Part shown: positions 16,929-25,670 of the stretch, in pieces
How positions within the stretch are numbered: position 1 is the stretch's first letter
Layout of the letters: the number at the start of each line of letters is the position of its first letter
Assembly (NCBI RefSeq): GCF_037201975.1
Contig: NZ_CP147520.1
Span: 4,464,001 to 4,528,000, forward strand
DNA from: Streptomyces sp. TG1A-60
GTDB taxonomy: Bacteria > Actinomycetota > Actinomycetes > Streptomycetales > Streptomycetaceae
Reading direction: 5' to 3'
Length of the DNA stretch: 64,000 bases
The notes under the pieces: generated by a model
Database searches by the model: none
Seen by the model: the letters and a program-made list of their open reading frames with translations, nothing else
Told to the model about the DNA's origin: nothing
Made by a program: the position numbers and the translations under genes

Positions 16929-18107
16929 TCACGCGTCCGGTCGTACGACGCCCAAGATCTGCATCGTGCCCGCGCCGGCGATCGTCACCGTACGACCCGG
17001 TCGGGGGGCGTGGATGACGGAGCCGTTGCCCATGTACATGGCGACGTGGCTGGCGTCGGAGTTGTAGATGACGAGGTCGCCGGGGCGCATGTCCTTGATG
17101 TCGATGTGCTGGAGCCGCTTCCACTGTTCCTGGGAAGTGCGGGGGATCGGCCGGCCGGCGCTGGCCCAGGCCTGGCTGGTCAGGCCGGAGCAGTCGAAGG
17201 TCTTGGGGCCCTCGGCGCCCCATTCGTACGGCTTGCCCATCTGTTCCGTCGCGAACTTCACGGCCTTCTTGCCCTGCTCGGACGCCTTGCCGTTGATCTC
17301 GTCGAGGATGCCGGAGTCCAGCCAGGCCGCCTGCGACTCCTGCGCCGCGTCCTCCTCCAGCTGCGCCAACCGCTCCAGCTCGTCGTCCTCCAGTTGAGCT
17401 TCGAGCTCCTCGGCGGCGGCGATCTGCTTCTTGACCTTCTTCTTGGCCTTCTCCTTGGCCTTGCGGTTGGCCTCCAGCTTCTCCCAGCGTGCGGAGGCGT
17501 CCTCGGCGTACTGCTCCAAGTCCTGCTGGGTCCGGGTCATTTCGGCGAGCAGACCCTTGCTCGCCAGCTGGCCCTGACGCACACGGTCCGCGCCCTCCAG
17601 GAAGTCCTGAGGGTTCTCGCTCAGCCACAGCTGCACCTCGGGCGGGAGGCCACCGCCCCGGTACTGGGCGCGGGCCGCGGCGCCGATCAGGTCCTGCAGC
17701 TTGTCCAGCTTCGCCTGACCCTTGGCCATCTCCTGGGCCAGATCGACGATCTCGGCGGACTGCTTGTCGGCCTTCTCCTCAGCCGCGTTGTACGCGTCCG
17801 TGGCGACCGCCGCGTCGTGGTAGAGGCCTTCCAGCTTCTCCCGTACGGCCTCCAACTCCTCGTTCGTCACGGGCGTCGAGTCCGTGGCCGGAGTGCTCGC
17901 GCCTGAAGGAGTGTCCGAACCGGCCGAAGGTGTCGGGCTCGGGGTCGGCTCCGTCGGTGCCGTCTGGCTCGCGTACGCGGTGACCGGCGTGCCCAGCACC
18001 GTCATCGCGCAGACCACGGCCACAGCCACCATGGTCAGGTTCCGCCTGCCGGCTCCCATACTTCTTGCCCCCAACCCCAACAGAACACGACTGAACTGGT
18101 TAACCAT
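16929..18107 (-). CDS. Secreted NlpC/P60 (C40) peptidoglycan hydrolase with coiled coil
   Basis: Protein of 392 aa. An N-terminal export signal (RRNLTMVAVAVVCAMTVLGTPVTAYA) is followed by a Thr/Pro/Ser linker, a coiled coil of about 170 residues (EELEAVREKLEGL...AKEKAKKKVKKQIAAAEELEAQL) and a C-terminal NlpC/P60 domain. The catalytic residues are visible: Cys306 in FDCSGLT, His354 in ASHVAMYMG, and a third polar residue His366 in VIHAPRPG. It probably cleaves the stem-peptide D-Glu-mDAP bond outside the cell. This is the RipA/CwlO-like domain order, where the coiled coil usually restrains activity. Coding runs opposite to mshA. Confidence 0.9.
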   Translation of the reverse strand: MVNQFSRVLLGLGARSMGAGRRNLTMVAVAVVCAMTVLGTPVTAYASQTAPTEPTPSPTPSAGSDTPSGASTPATDSTPVTNEELEAVREKLEGLYHDAAVATDAYNAAEEKADKQSAEIVDLAQEMAKGQAKLDKLQDLIGAAARAQYRGGGLPPEVQLWLSENPQDFLEGADRVRQGQLASKGLLAEMTRTQQDLEQYAEDASARWEKLEANRKAKEKAKKKVKKQIAAAEELEAQLEDDELERLAQLEEDAAQESQAAWLDSGILDEINGKASEQGKKAVKFATEQMGKPYEWGAEGPKTFDCSGLTSQAWASAGRPIPRTSQEQWKRLQHIDIKDMRPGDLVIYNSDASHVAMYMGNGSVIHAPRPGRTVTIAGAGTMQILGVVRPDA

Positions 18108-18363
18108 CAGTAACTTCCTGGCGCCTGGGTGATCGTGTCACGGCGTCGCGCGATGCGACAGAGGTGGGCAAGAACTCACTTCCCCTCACTTCCCCTTGCT
18201 CCCACCTGCATGACAGTCCCCCGCCTGTGTGACGAACACCTCGGGAAGGCCGTTCCCGTGCGTCACGAAAACATCGCTCTGTGTAATCATCCGGTGGCGG
18301 TTCTCCGTGGACTTCCGTGGGCTTCCGTGGACCTCGTCGGGTTCCGTCGAGTTCCGTGGAGCT

Positions 18364-19284
18364 TCAGCCTCGCGGCGCCAAAGCCTCCCACGCCACGGTT
18401 ACTTCGCCCTGCCGCCAGCGCGTCACCCCGTCCCGCACCGGCCAGTCGGCGCTCAGGGTGCGGACCGTGCGGATCCAGCGCTGGCGGGCGCCGTACGAGG
18501 CGTACGGGGCGGCGGCGGCCCAGGCGCGGTCGAAGTCGCGGAGGAAGGCGTGCACCGGTTCGCCGGGGACGTTGCGGTGGATGAGGGCTTTCGGGAGGCG
18601 TTCTGCCAGGTCGGAGGGGTGGGCCAGGGAGCCGAGCCGGGTGGCGAAGGTGATCGTGCGGGGGCCCTCCGGGCCGAGTGCGACCCAGACGTGCCGACGG
18701 CCGATCTCGTCGCAGGTGCCCTCGACGAGCAGGCCACCGGGGCTCCCGACGGGCGGGCCACCGGGGCCCTGGACGGGTGGACCGCCGGGGCCCTGGACGG
18801 CCTGCCCGCCGGGACCCCCGACGGGCAGGCCGCCGGGGAAGTGTCTGTCGGGGGAGTAGCCGCTGAGGGGCGTGGCAGGTTCGAGGCGGGCGCACAGGCG
18901 TTCCCAGACGGCGGCGACCTCTTCCTCGTCGTACTGGCGCAGGACGTTCGCCGCCCGGATGAGGGTCGGACGGCCCGGCACCGGCACTTCGAAGCCGCCG
19001 TGCCGGAAGGTCAGGCCCTCGCGCTCGTACGGCTTCGCCGCCGCGACCCTGGCCGGGTCGATCTCGATGCCGACCACCTGGGTGCGGGGTGCTGCCGCGC
19101 GGAGGCGCCCGAGCAGTTCGACCGCCGTCCAGGGGGCCGCGCCGTAGCCGAGGTCCACGGCGAGGGGGGTGGTGGCGCGGCGGAGTGCGGCGCCGTGGGT
19201 GGCGGCGATCCAGCGGTCCATGCGGCGCAGGCGGTTGGGGTTGGTGGTGCCGCGCGTCACCGTGCCGAGGGGGTGGGGGGCCAT
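18364..19284 (-). CDS. SAM-dependent class I methyltransferase
   Basis: Protein of 306 aa. The Rossmann motif I is [10 protein letters not shown] near residue 44, motif [11 protein letters not shown] near 74, and [30 protein letters not shown] the later core. The Y in GYG replaces the usual second-position Ala or Ser. The centre carries four tandem 8-residue units of the form GGPPVQGP encoded by 24-bp repeats (18734-18838). The gene is conserved beside mshA in streptomycetes, but the substrate is not known. Start ATG at 19284. Confidence 0.75.
   Translation of the reverse strand: MAPHPLGTVTRGTTNPNRLRRMDRWIAATHGAALRRATTPLAVDLGYGAAPWTAVELLGRLRAAAPRTQVVGIEIDPARVAAAKPYEREGLTFRHGGFEVPVPGRPTLIRAANVLRQYDEEEVAAVWERLCARLEPATPLSGYSPDRHFPGGLPVGGPGGQAVQGPGGPPVQGPGGPPVGSPGGLLVEGTCDEIGRRHVWVALGPEGPRTITFATRLGSLAHPSDLAERLPKALIHRNVPGEPVHAFLRDFDRAWAAAAPYASYGARQRWIRTVRTLSADWPVRDGVTRWRQGEVTVAWEALAPRG
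18734..18838. repeat. 24-bp minisatellite inside the methyltransferase gene (4.4 copies)
   Basis: Units at 18734-18757, 18758-18781, 18782-18805 and 18806-18829, plus a 9-nt partial, each begin CCRCCGGG. The repeat keeps frame and adds a collagen-like Gly/Pro stretch; copy number is likely to vary between strains. Confidence 0.85.
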
Positions 19285-19557
19285 GGGACCGAGGGTATGC
19301 GGGCCGGCGTTTCCCGGATGCCGCAGGTTTCGGCAGGGGCTCGGCCCTCCACCCCCCCCAACGACTCACAACTCCAGTCCCTCACCGACCTCAACCCTCG
19401 CTCCCCCTCCCTCAACCCCTCAGTCAATCGAACGGTTGAGCGAGACTCGGTAATAATTCAGCAAAGAGGAAATGGAACGGCCCCCTCCGGCGTTTTCGCA
19501 CACCAGAGGGTTGCGCACGCCCTCGAACGGCATGCCCGGACCGAGGAGGAACGCCAC

Positions 19558-20898
19558 GTGAGCCACTACATCGGCAGGCTCGGGCGACGTTCCCCGGCCG
19601 CCACGTCGCGGCTGAGGCTGCACCGGAAGCCGCGCCGGGTCGCGATGCTGTCGGTGCACACGTCGCCGCTGCACCAGCCTGGAACCGGCGACGCGGGCGG
19701 CATGAACGTGTACATCGTGGAGCTGGCGCAGCGGCTCGCCGCACAGGGCATCGAGGTGGAGATCTTCACCCGTGCCACGACCGGCGCCCTGCCCCCGACG
19801 GTCGAGCTGGCCCCGGGCGTCCTCGTCCGGCACGTCGACGCGGGCCCGTACGAAGGGCTGGCGAAGGAGGAGCTGCCGGCCCAGCTGTGCGCCTTCACGC
19901 ACGGTGTGATGCAGGCGTGGGCGGGCCACCGCCCCGGCTACTACGACCTGGTCCACTCGCACTACTGGCTCTCCGGCCACGTCGGCTGGCTCGCCGCCGA
20001 ACGCTGGGGTGTCCCTCTGGTGCATGCCATGCACACCATGGCCAAGGTCAAGAACGCCGCGCTCGCCGCCGGCGACACCCCCGAGCCCGCCGCCCGCGTC
20101 ATCGGCGAGACGCAGATCGTCCGCGCCGCCGACCGCCTCATAGCCAACACGGCCGAGGAGGCCGACGAACTCGTACGCCACTACGAGGCCGACCGCGCCA
20201 AGGTCGCCGTCGTCCACCCGGGCGTGAACCTCGACCGCTTCCGTCCTGCTGACGGCCGGACGGCGGCGAGGGCCCGGCTCGGCCTGCCCCAGGACGCCCT
20301 GATCCCCCTCTTCGCCGGCCGCATCCAGCCGTTGAAGGCCCCCGACGTCCTCCTCCGCGCCGTCGCCGTCCTCCTCGGTGAACGCCCCGAGCTGCGGTCG
20401 AGGATCGTCGTCCCGGTGGTCGGCGGACCGAGCGGCAGCGGACTCGCCAAGCCGGAAGGCCTGCAGAAGCTGGCCGCGCGTCTCGGGATCGCCGATGTCG
20501 TACGGTTCCGGCCGCCGGTCGGGCAGGAGCAGCTCGCGGACTGGTTCCGGGCGGCGTCCGTGCTGGTCATGCCGTCGTACAGCGAATCCTTCGGGCTCGT
20601 CGCCATCGAGGCGCAGGCAGCCGGCACGCCGGTGCTGGCGGCCTCGGTCGGCGGCCTCCCGGTCGCCGTGCGGGACGGGCACACGGGCTTCCTGGTCCAG
20701 GGCCACGATCCCGTCGCCTACGCGCGCGTGCTGGGCGATTTCGCCGACAACCCCGACCTCCCCGCCCGCATGGGCACGGCCGCCGCCCGCCACGCCGAGT
20801 CCTTCGGCTGGGACAGGGCCGCCGCCACCACCGCGGACGTGTACACGGAGGCCACGCACGACTACCGCCGCAACGGGGCGTGGGCCCATCACGGCTGA
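19558..20898 (+). CDS. mshA: D-inositol-3-phosphate N-acetylglucosaminyltransferase MshA
   Basis: First enzyme of mycothiol synthesis: joins UDP-GlcNAc to 1L-myo-inositol 1-phosphate. Protein of 446 aa, GT-B fold, GT4 family. The N-terminal acceptor-domain segment [19 protein letters not shown] contains the MshA-specific GDAGGMNVY. The [11 protein letters not shown] and [11 protein letters not shown] stretches are hallmarks of MshA. The C-terminal donor domain has [12 protein letters not shown] and the [17 protein letters not shown] motif with the catalytic Glu pair. The GTG at 19558 is chosen because GAGGAGGA lies 8 nt upstream; an enormous upstream extension of the frame is spurious. Confidence 0.95.
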   Translation: MSHYIGRLGRRSPAATSRLRLHRKPRRVAMLSVHTSPLHQPGTGDAGGMNVYIVELAQRLAAQGIEVEIFTRATTGALPPTVELAPGVLVRHVDAGPYEGLAKEELPAQLCAFTHGVMQAWAGHRPGYYDLVHSHYWLSGHVGWLAAERWGVPLVHAMHTMAKVKNAALAAGDTPEPAARVIGETQIVRAADRLIANTAEEADELVRHYEADRAKVAVVHPGVNLDRFRPADGRTAARARLGLPQDALIPLFAGRIQPLKAPDVLLRAVAVLLGERPELRSRIVVPVVGGPSGSGLAKPEGLQKLAARLGIADVVRFRPPVGQEQLADWFRAASVLVMPSYSESFGLVAIEAQAAGTPVLAASVGGLPVAVRDGHTGFLVQGHDPVAYARVLGDFADNPDLPARMGTAAARHAESFGWDRAAATTADVYTEATHDYRRNGAWAHHG

Positions 20899-20994
20899 GT
20901 CGCCCCTCGCGCGACTGTCGCGGTGACGGGGGTGCGGGCCCCTCACGGCCGTGCCGCGCGACTGCCGCCGCGACGAGGGTGCGCGCCCATCCAC

Positions 20995-21026
20995 GTGTGC
21001 CGTACGGCATACGCCATACGGCACAC
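20995..21026. terminator. Hairpin after mshA
   Basis: Perfect 10-bp arms (20995-21004 and 21017-21026) around a 12-nt loop, about 100 nt after the mshA stop and upstream of the YbjN gene. Confidence 0.5.
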
Positions 21027-21103
21027 GGCTGTCGGTGCAGCGGGGTGCGGGCTCACCGCCGGTGAGCCGTCGGCCCGCTCGTACCGGCGGGTACGCTCGC
21101 CCC

Positions 21104-21637
21104 ATGGCTGACGCAGCGTCGATCATCGAGCAGGTCCTCACCGAGGCCGAGCTGGCGTGGGAGAGCCCGGGGCCCGGGAACTACGTCGTGAAACTCCCCG
21201 GCACCCGCAAACTCTCGACGACCGTCTCACTGATCGTCGGCAGGCACTCGCTCTCCCTCAACGCCTTCGTGATCCGCCACCCCGACGAGAACGAGGCGGG
21301 TGTCCACCGCTGGCTCCTGGAACGCAACCTCAAGCTGTACGGCGTGAGTTACGCCGTCGACCGGCTCGGCGACGTCTACGTCACGGCCCGGCTGCCGCTC
21401 TCCGCCATCACCCCCGACGGGATCGACGGCCTCCTCGGCCAGGTTCTGGAAGCGGCCGACGGCGCCTTCAACACCCTCCTCGAACTGGGCTTCGCCTCCG
21501 CGATCCGCAAGGAGTACGCCTGGCGCGTGTCCCGCGGGGAGTCGACTCGCAACCTGGACGCGTTCAGCCACCTGACGCGCGAACCTGCCGGCCCGTCCGA
21601 CGCCGCCCGCCCGGTCGCTGACAGCGACCCGGGGTGA
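21104..21637 (+). CDS. YbjN domain-containing protein
   Basis: Protein of 177 aa of the YbjN/Tir-chaperone-like (type III secretion chaperone CesT-like) fold. SIIEQVLTEAELAWE at the N-terminus is followed by the strands YVVKLPGTRKLSTTVSLIVG and SLSLNAFVIRHPDENEAGVHRWLLERN, then YGVSYAVDRLGDVYVTARLPL. Enterobacterial YbjN affects stress and motility; in actinobacteria the role is open. The position directly after mshA is conserved in streptomycetes. Cytoplasmic. Start ATG at 21104, with only a weak ribosome site. Confidence 0.82.
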   Translation: MADAASIIEQVLTEAELAWESPGPGNYVVKLPGTRKLSTTVSLIVGRHSLSLNAFVIRHPDENEAGVHRWLLERNLKLYGVSYAVDRLGDVYVTARLPLSAITPDGIDGLLGQVLEAADGAFNTLLELGFASAIRKEYAWRVSRGESTRNLDAFSHLTREPAGPSDAARPVADSDPG

Positions 21638-21639
21638 CC

Positions 21640-21812
21640 CCCGCCCACGGCGTGAAGCGCCGGGCCGGATGAGGCTGGTCGTAGAACCCGGCCGCCACCG
21701 CCACCGCCGCCACCTCACCGGGCCGCACCTCTTCCAACAGCAGCCGCCTGGCCCGATCCACCCAACGGGACATCAGCAGATCCGCAGCCGAAGGGCGACC
21801 GTACGACCGGGC
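21640..21812 (-). pseudogene. AraC-family regulator, C-terminal helix-turn-helix relic
   Basis: The minus frame reads RPSAADLLMSRWVDRARRLL, then EEVRPGEVAAVAVAAGFYDQ and RRFTPWAGVTPGRCQ. The second HTH helix and GVTPGR end are diagnostic for AraC/XylS proteins. Only the final 60 residues or so survive, without the first HTH or the sensor domain, and the frame runs into the antisense of the YbjN gene. Confidence 0.55.
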
Positions 21813-21905
21813 CGTGGCCGCTGCCCCGGCGACACCCCCGGAAGCGGCTTGCGCAGATGCCCCCGCAACCGCTCCCCGGCAAGCGCCGGCCGGCTCCGAG
21901 GAGCT

Positions 21906-23237
21906 TCAGCCCGAACTCGTACGGGCCTTCTCCGCTGAGGGTGTGCTGACCAGAGGCCCTTGGCCAGGCCGCTCAACGGCGGTGGTCTCCTTCTCCGCCA
22001 CGGTGGTCTCCTCCGTCACGACGGTGGCCTGCCCCCCGGGCATCCCCCGCATCAACGCCCAGTATCCCGCCCCCGCCACGGTCCCGATCACGGCGCACGC
22101 CCCCCACAGCCACTCCTCGCCCCACCGGTCGATGACGACGCCGGACATGAGCGGTGCGACGAGGGCGGCGACGGACCACGACATCGTGTACATGCCCTGG
22201 TAGCGCCCGCGCCCCTGGACGGGAGAGAGGCGGACGACGACGCCGGTCTGGGTGGGCGCGTTGACGATCTCCGCGAGGGTCCAGACGCACACGGTGAGCG
22301 CGAAGACCCCGATCGACCCGGCGAACGCCGTGAGGCCGAAGCCGTAGCCGGCGAGCATCGAGGAGATGACCAGGAGCCGTCCCGGGTCCCGGTGCTCGAT
22401 GAAACGGGTGACCGGGATCTGCAGGGCGACGATCAGCACCCCGTTGACGGCGATGGCGAGACCGTAGTCCGCCGGTGTGAATCCCGCCTCGCCCATCGCG
22501 ACGGGCAGCCCCACGGACCCCTGCTGGAAGATCAGCGCGACGAGGAAGGACAACCCGACGACGCCCATGAACCGCCCGTCACGCACGACGGTGCCCAGCC
22601 CGGCCTCGTCCGCACCGTCGGCCTTCTCCGCCGCCGTACGCTCCGGCCGCGACTCCGGCAGCTTCACGAAGACCAGGATCGCGCAGGCCAGCGTCATCCC
22701 CGCCTCGATCAGGAACCCGGCGAGATAACTGACCTCGGCGATGAACCCGGCGGCCATGGCGGAGATCGCGAAACCGAGGTTGATGGCCCAGTAGTTGAGG
22801 GAGAAGGCGCGGACGCGGTCCTCGGGCCGCACGATGTCCGCCATCATCGCCTGTACGGCCGGCCGGGAGGCGTTACTGGCGGCGCCGACGAGGAAGGCGA
22901 CCGCGGCGATCGCGACGGGATCCTGTACGAAGCCGAGCAGCGCGACCGACACCGCCGTCGAGGCCTGCGCGACGAGCAGCGTGGGCCGCCGCCCGAGCCT
23001 GTCGGCCATGACCCCGCCTGCGAGCGAGGAGACGACCCCGCCGAGACCGTGCAGCGACGCCACGAGCCCGGCGTACGAGGCGGAGTACCCGCGGTCCAGA
23101 GTCAGATACAGCGCCATGAACGTGGCGACGAACGCGCCCAGCCGGTTCACGAGCGTGCTGGTCCACAGCCACCAGAACTCACGGGGCAGCCCTGACACCG
23201 ATTCCCGGACGGCACGTCTGGCGGCGACGAGTGGCAT
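21906..23237 (-). CDS. MFS transporter
   Basis: Major facilitator of 443 aa with 12 predicted membrane helices. The loop 2-3 motif A is GGVMADRLGRRP near residue 75. The pattern of NRLGAFVATFMALYL at helix 1 and AAGFIAEVSYLAGFLIEAGMTLA near mid-protein is that of drug exporter/MdtH-like MFS proteins. A charged loop (PESRPERTAAEKADGADEAG) separates the two halves. The C-terminus is Thr/Glu-rich and cytoplasmic. The start at 23237 has GGGAGACC upstream. Substrate unknown; export is inferred from family only. Confidence 0.87.
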   Translation of the reverse strand: MPLVAARRAVRESVSGLPREFWWLWTSTLVNRLGAFVATFMALYLTLDRGYSASYAGLVASLHGLGGVVSSLAGGVMADRLGRRPTLLVAQASTAVSVALLGFVQDPVAIAAVAFLVGAASNASRPAVQAMMADIVRPEDRVRAFSLNYWAINLGFAISAMAAGFIAEVSYLAGFLIEAGMTLACAILVFVKLPESRPERTAAEKADGADEAGLGTVVRDGRFMGVVGLSFLVALIFQQGSVGLPVAMGEAGFTPADYGLAIAVNGVLIVALQIPVTRFIEHRDPGRLLVISSMLAGYGFGLTAFAGSIGVFALTVCVWTLAEIVNAPTQTGVVVRLSPVQGRGRYQGMYTMSWSVAALVAPLMSGVVIDRWGEEWLWGACAVIGTVAGAGYWALMRGMPGGQATVVTEETTVAEKETTAVERPGQGPLVSTPSAEKARTSSG

Positions 23238-23445
23238 GGAGGTCTCCCACGGACGTAAGTGGCTAAGGCGGTGAACACAACTTACGAACCCCGTCGGATC
23301 CCGGACCACCCAATTAACAACCCCAGTCGACTGTCAGCGCGTAGGCCGCCCGCAGTTCGACTTGGCCCGCCCCGCCGGCCTGTCCGCCTGTCCGCCTGTC
23401 GGCCGGGCGGGCGACGGTTCCCGGCCGTCGATTACGCTCGGAGCC

Positions 23446-24207
23446 ATGGCCGACGCACCGTACAAGCTGATCCTCCTCCGCCACGGCGAGAGCGAGTGGA
23501 ACGAGAAGAACCTGTTCACCGGCTGGGTGGACGTCAATCTCACGCCGAAGGGAGAGAAGGAGGCGACGCGCGGCGGTGAGCTGCTGAAGGACGCCGGCCT
23601 GCTCCCGGACGTGCTCCACACCTCCCTCCAGAGGCGCGCCATCCGCACCGCGCAACTGGCCCTCGAATCCGCCGACCGCCACTGGATCCCGGTCCACCGC
23701 AGCTGGCGCCTGAACGAGCGCCACTACGGCGCCCTCCAGGGCAAGGACAAGGCGCAGACCCTCGCGGAGTTCGGCGAGGAGCAGTTCATGCTGTGGCGCC
23801 GCTCGTACGACACCCCGCCGCCCCCGCTCTCGGACGACTCGGAGTTCTCCCAGTCCTCGGACCCGCGCTACGCGACCATCCCCCCGGAGCTCCGCCCCCG
23901 CACGGAGTGCCTCAAGGACGTCGTCACCCGCATGCTCCCCTACTGGTACGACGGCATCGTCCCCGACCTCCTCACCGGCCGCACGGTCCTCGTCGCCGCC
24001 CACGGCAACTCCCTCCGCGCCCTCGTCAAGCACCTCGACAACGTCTCCGACACGGACATCGCCGGCCTCAACATCCCGACCGGCATCCCCCTGTCGTACG
24101 AGCTGGACGCCGACTTCAAGCCACTGAACCCCGGCGGCACCTACCTCGACCCCGAGGCCGCCGCAGCCGCCATCGAGGCGGTCAAGAACCAGGGCAAGAA
24201 GAAGTAA
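23446..24207 (+). CDS. gpmA: 2,3-bisphosphoglycerate-dependent phosphoglycerate mutase
   Basis: Glycolysis/gluconeogenesis enzyme interconverting 3- and 2-phosphoglycerate in the cytoplasm. Protein of 253 aa. [20 protein letters not shown] near residues 10-29 carries the phospho-accepting His13. RRAIRTA, the ERHYGALQG segment with the catalytic Glu, and the second His in [15 protein letters not shown] are all present. Length is normal for the dimeric/tetrameric bacterial form. ATG at 23446 gives the standard N-terminus [14 protein letters not shown]. It is monocistronic, ended by a strong hairpin. Confidence 0.95.
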   Translation: MADAPYKLILLRHGESEWNEKNLFTGWVDVNLTPKGEKEATRGGELLKDAGLLPDVLHTSLQRRAIRTAQLALESADRHWIPVHRSWRLNERHYGALQGKDKAQTLAEFGEEQFMLWRRSYDTPPPPLSDDSEFSQSSDPRYATIPPELRPRTECLKDVVTRMLPYWYDGIVPDLLTGRTVLVAAHGNSLRALVKHLDNVSDTDIAGLNIPTGIPLSYELDADFKPLNPGGTYLDPEAAAAAIEAVKNQGKKK

Positions 24208-24214
24208 CGCAACA

Positions 24215-24262
24215 CCGGTAAGCCCCCGACCTGCTGTTTCTTGGCAGGTCGGGGGTTACCGG
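24215..24262 (+). terminator. gpmA terminator
   Basis: Stem of 19 bp with one bulged base (CCGGTAAGCCCCCGACCTGC against its mirror ending at 24262) and a T-rich loop, 7 nt after the stop codon. Confidence 0.85.
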
Positions 24263-24286
24263 TGGGGCTGGGCCGTCTGTGGGCCG

Positions 24287-24466
24287 TCAGTTGCGACGAC
24301 GCCAGCGGCGGACCCGGATGTCGAGGACGATCAGCAGCGCCACGGGGATGGCGGCCCCGGCGGGAGCGTCGGACCAGAGGGCGAATGCGCCGCCGGCCGT
24401 GCCGATGAGTGCGATCGGCAGATCGCGGGGGTGGATGTCGACGGTCAGGCCGACGCGTGGGACCAT
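24287..24466 (-). CDS. Small hydrophobic protein, possible mobile-element relic
   Basis: Unrecognised protein of 59 aa. It has a single hydrophobic region made of two short helices (LPIALIGTAGGAFALW, AAIPVALLIVLDI) and a strongly basic end (RVRRWRRRN). A good Shine-Dalgarno (ggaggg) precedes the ATG at 24466, which favours a real gene. It stands alone between the gpmA terminator and the perfect hairpin at 24528-24557, at the edge of a zone with IS fragments and an iteron-like array. It may be a leftover of an integrative plasmid, where small spread-type membrane proteins are common; this is inference. Confidence 0.5.
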   Translation of the reverse strand: MVPRVGLTVDIHPRDLPIALIGTAGGAFALWSDAPAGAAIPVALLIVLDIRVRRWRRRN

Positions 24467-24527
24467 GAGGCCCTCCAGCTGTGCTCGGTTCACTTGGCAA
24501 GGTGATTTCTGGGACGCGGCAATGGAG

Positions 24528-24557
24528 ACGAATGCCGCCCCTGATCGGGCGGCATTC
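24528..24557. terminator. Perfect 12-bp hairpin
   Basis: Arms 24528-24539 and 24546-24557 with a 6-nt loop (CTGATC), 61 nt upstream of the small minus-strand gene. It probably ended a minus-strand gene that has since been lost. Confidence 0.6.
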
Positions 24558-24875
24558 GTATGCCCGCTGAAACTTTCCCACAGCCTCACGCGCCAGCCAA
24601 ACGCGCAGCTAAAGGCCGCTCTGTTCGCTTGCGTAGACGGACTGTCCACGACGGTAGGCAGTCAGAGCACTCCAGGAATACTCGGAGACTTTGAAGACTC
24701 TCCAATCTTTCCAGAAGTCTCCCCGTCGCCCTGCGCCGCTTCGTGCTGGATCCACGGTGCCCGCGCCGCCTGCTGATGCTGACCTGCGTCACCGCGCGCC
24801 GTCTCGTTCTCCACACGTTTCTACACGGCATGCTGGCGGAGGTTCGGTGCCTTGTGGACCGGTCGTCAGGTCTGG

Positions 24876-24987
24876 TTTCCCGGTTTGCTCAGCCGGTTTC
24901 CCAAATCCGTTCTGCTAAATCCGTTTGGCCAAGTCGGTTTGGCCTAGCCGATTTGAACCTTGATTTGGAATCTAGATTTGGGACTGC
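24876..24987. repeat. 14-bp periodic, iteron-like array (8 units)
   Basis: Consecutive 14-mers from 24876 align: TTTCCCGGTTTGCT, CAGCCGGTTTCCCA, AATCCGTTCTGCTA, AATCCGTTTGGCCA, AGTCGGTTTGGCCT, AGCCGATTTGAACC, TTGATTTGGAATCT, AGATTTGGGACTGC. The core is roughly YCGRTTTGG. The array is AT-rich against its surroundings, has no ORF, and resembles plasmid iterons or tandem repressor boxes. No replication gene remains nearby. Confidence 0.6.
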
Positions 24988-25107
24988 GAAACGGATCTCA
25001 AATGTGAGGATCCAAATCGGACACCGTTTGGGGTCGACTGTTGAAAGCTAGCTAGTACTGCAGCCGGAGATCTTGTGACGGAGCCTGTGTGGCGTCGTTG
25101 ACCGGGC

Positions 25108-25504
25108 ATGATGTTGGGTGTGACGGCTGAGCAGATAGCCGGGTGGGATGCTGAATCGTCCGCGTTGACTGGTTCGTTGGGATACTTGTTCAACCGGCCG
25201 GAGCCTCGGGTGGTGTTCGCGCAGTTCATCGAGGGGCTGCTGGCGGAGCTGCCGAAGAAGAACGGCTGGACACTGTCGGAGCGTGCCGGGCATGTGACCG
25301 CGGACCGGATGCAGTGGCTGCTCAACGGGTCGGTGTGGGACGCCGGCCGGCTGCGTGACGCGGTCCGCGATTACGTCATCACGCACCTGGGCGACCAGGA
25401 CGCCTCACTCGTCATCGATGACACCCAGGCTCAGAAGAAGGGCACCAAGTCGGTCGGGGTGGCCTTCCAGCACTGTGGGCTGACCGGCGATGTCCGCAAC
25501 TGCC
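25108..25504 (+). pseudogene. IS701-family transposase, N-terminal third only
   Basis: From ATG 25108 about 130 residues match the N-terminus of IS701-type DDE transposases: FIEGLLAELPKKNGWTLSE, VTADRMQWLL, RDYVITHLGD, then the first catalytic Asp in LVIDDTQAQKKG and GVAFQHCGLTGDVRNC. The similarity stops near 25504; the second Asp, the Glu and the right end are missing. The frame stays open to 25674 by chance into unrelated sequence. A deletion removed about two thirds of the element. Confidence 0.7.
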
Positions 25505-25632
25505 TGCCTCTCCGCCTCTGCGCAGCGGCTGGCCGCTCAGCGCCGCCGGGCCGGCACGCCGAAAGGCTCACGAGCACTGGGCCACTTCCGCCAGGCGGTG
25601 TTGCGCCCCGGTACGGCCTTGGGCTCGGGCGG

Positions 25633-25664
25633 CGGGCGGGGCGGCCCGTGGGCCGCCCCGCCCG
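25633..25664 (-). terminator. Terminator of the sigma factor operon
   Basis: Perfect 15-bp G/C stem (25633-25647 with 25650-25664) and a 2-nt loop, immediately 3' of the minus-strand gene ending at 25671. Confidence 0.8.
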
Positions 25665-25670
25665 GCCGGT

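Noticed and set aside
18098..18113. GTTAC/GTTAAC pair around the NlpC/P60 start codon as an MtrA site
   Set aside because: MtrA controls such genes in actinobacteria, but the match is short, overlaps the start codon and was not distinguishable from chance.
18108..18330. Possible c-di-AMP (ydaO) riboswitch upstream of the NlpC/P60 gene
   Set aside because: Such leaders precede many streptomycete wall hydrolase genes, but I could not find the conserved ydaO core sequence here; only a short GGGGAAGTGA direct repeat is seen.
18229..19557. N-terminal extension of the mshA frame by about 440 codons
   Set aside because: It runs antisense to the methyltransferase gene; the GTG at 19558 has a strong Shine-Dalgarno and gives the standard MshA N-terminus.
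8570..24577. Similar 17-mers CGCTGAAGCTTTCCCAT (8571) and CGCTGAAACTTTCCCAC (24564)
   Set aside because: Could be ends of one IS family, but two copies with two mismatches and no further flanking similarity are not enough.
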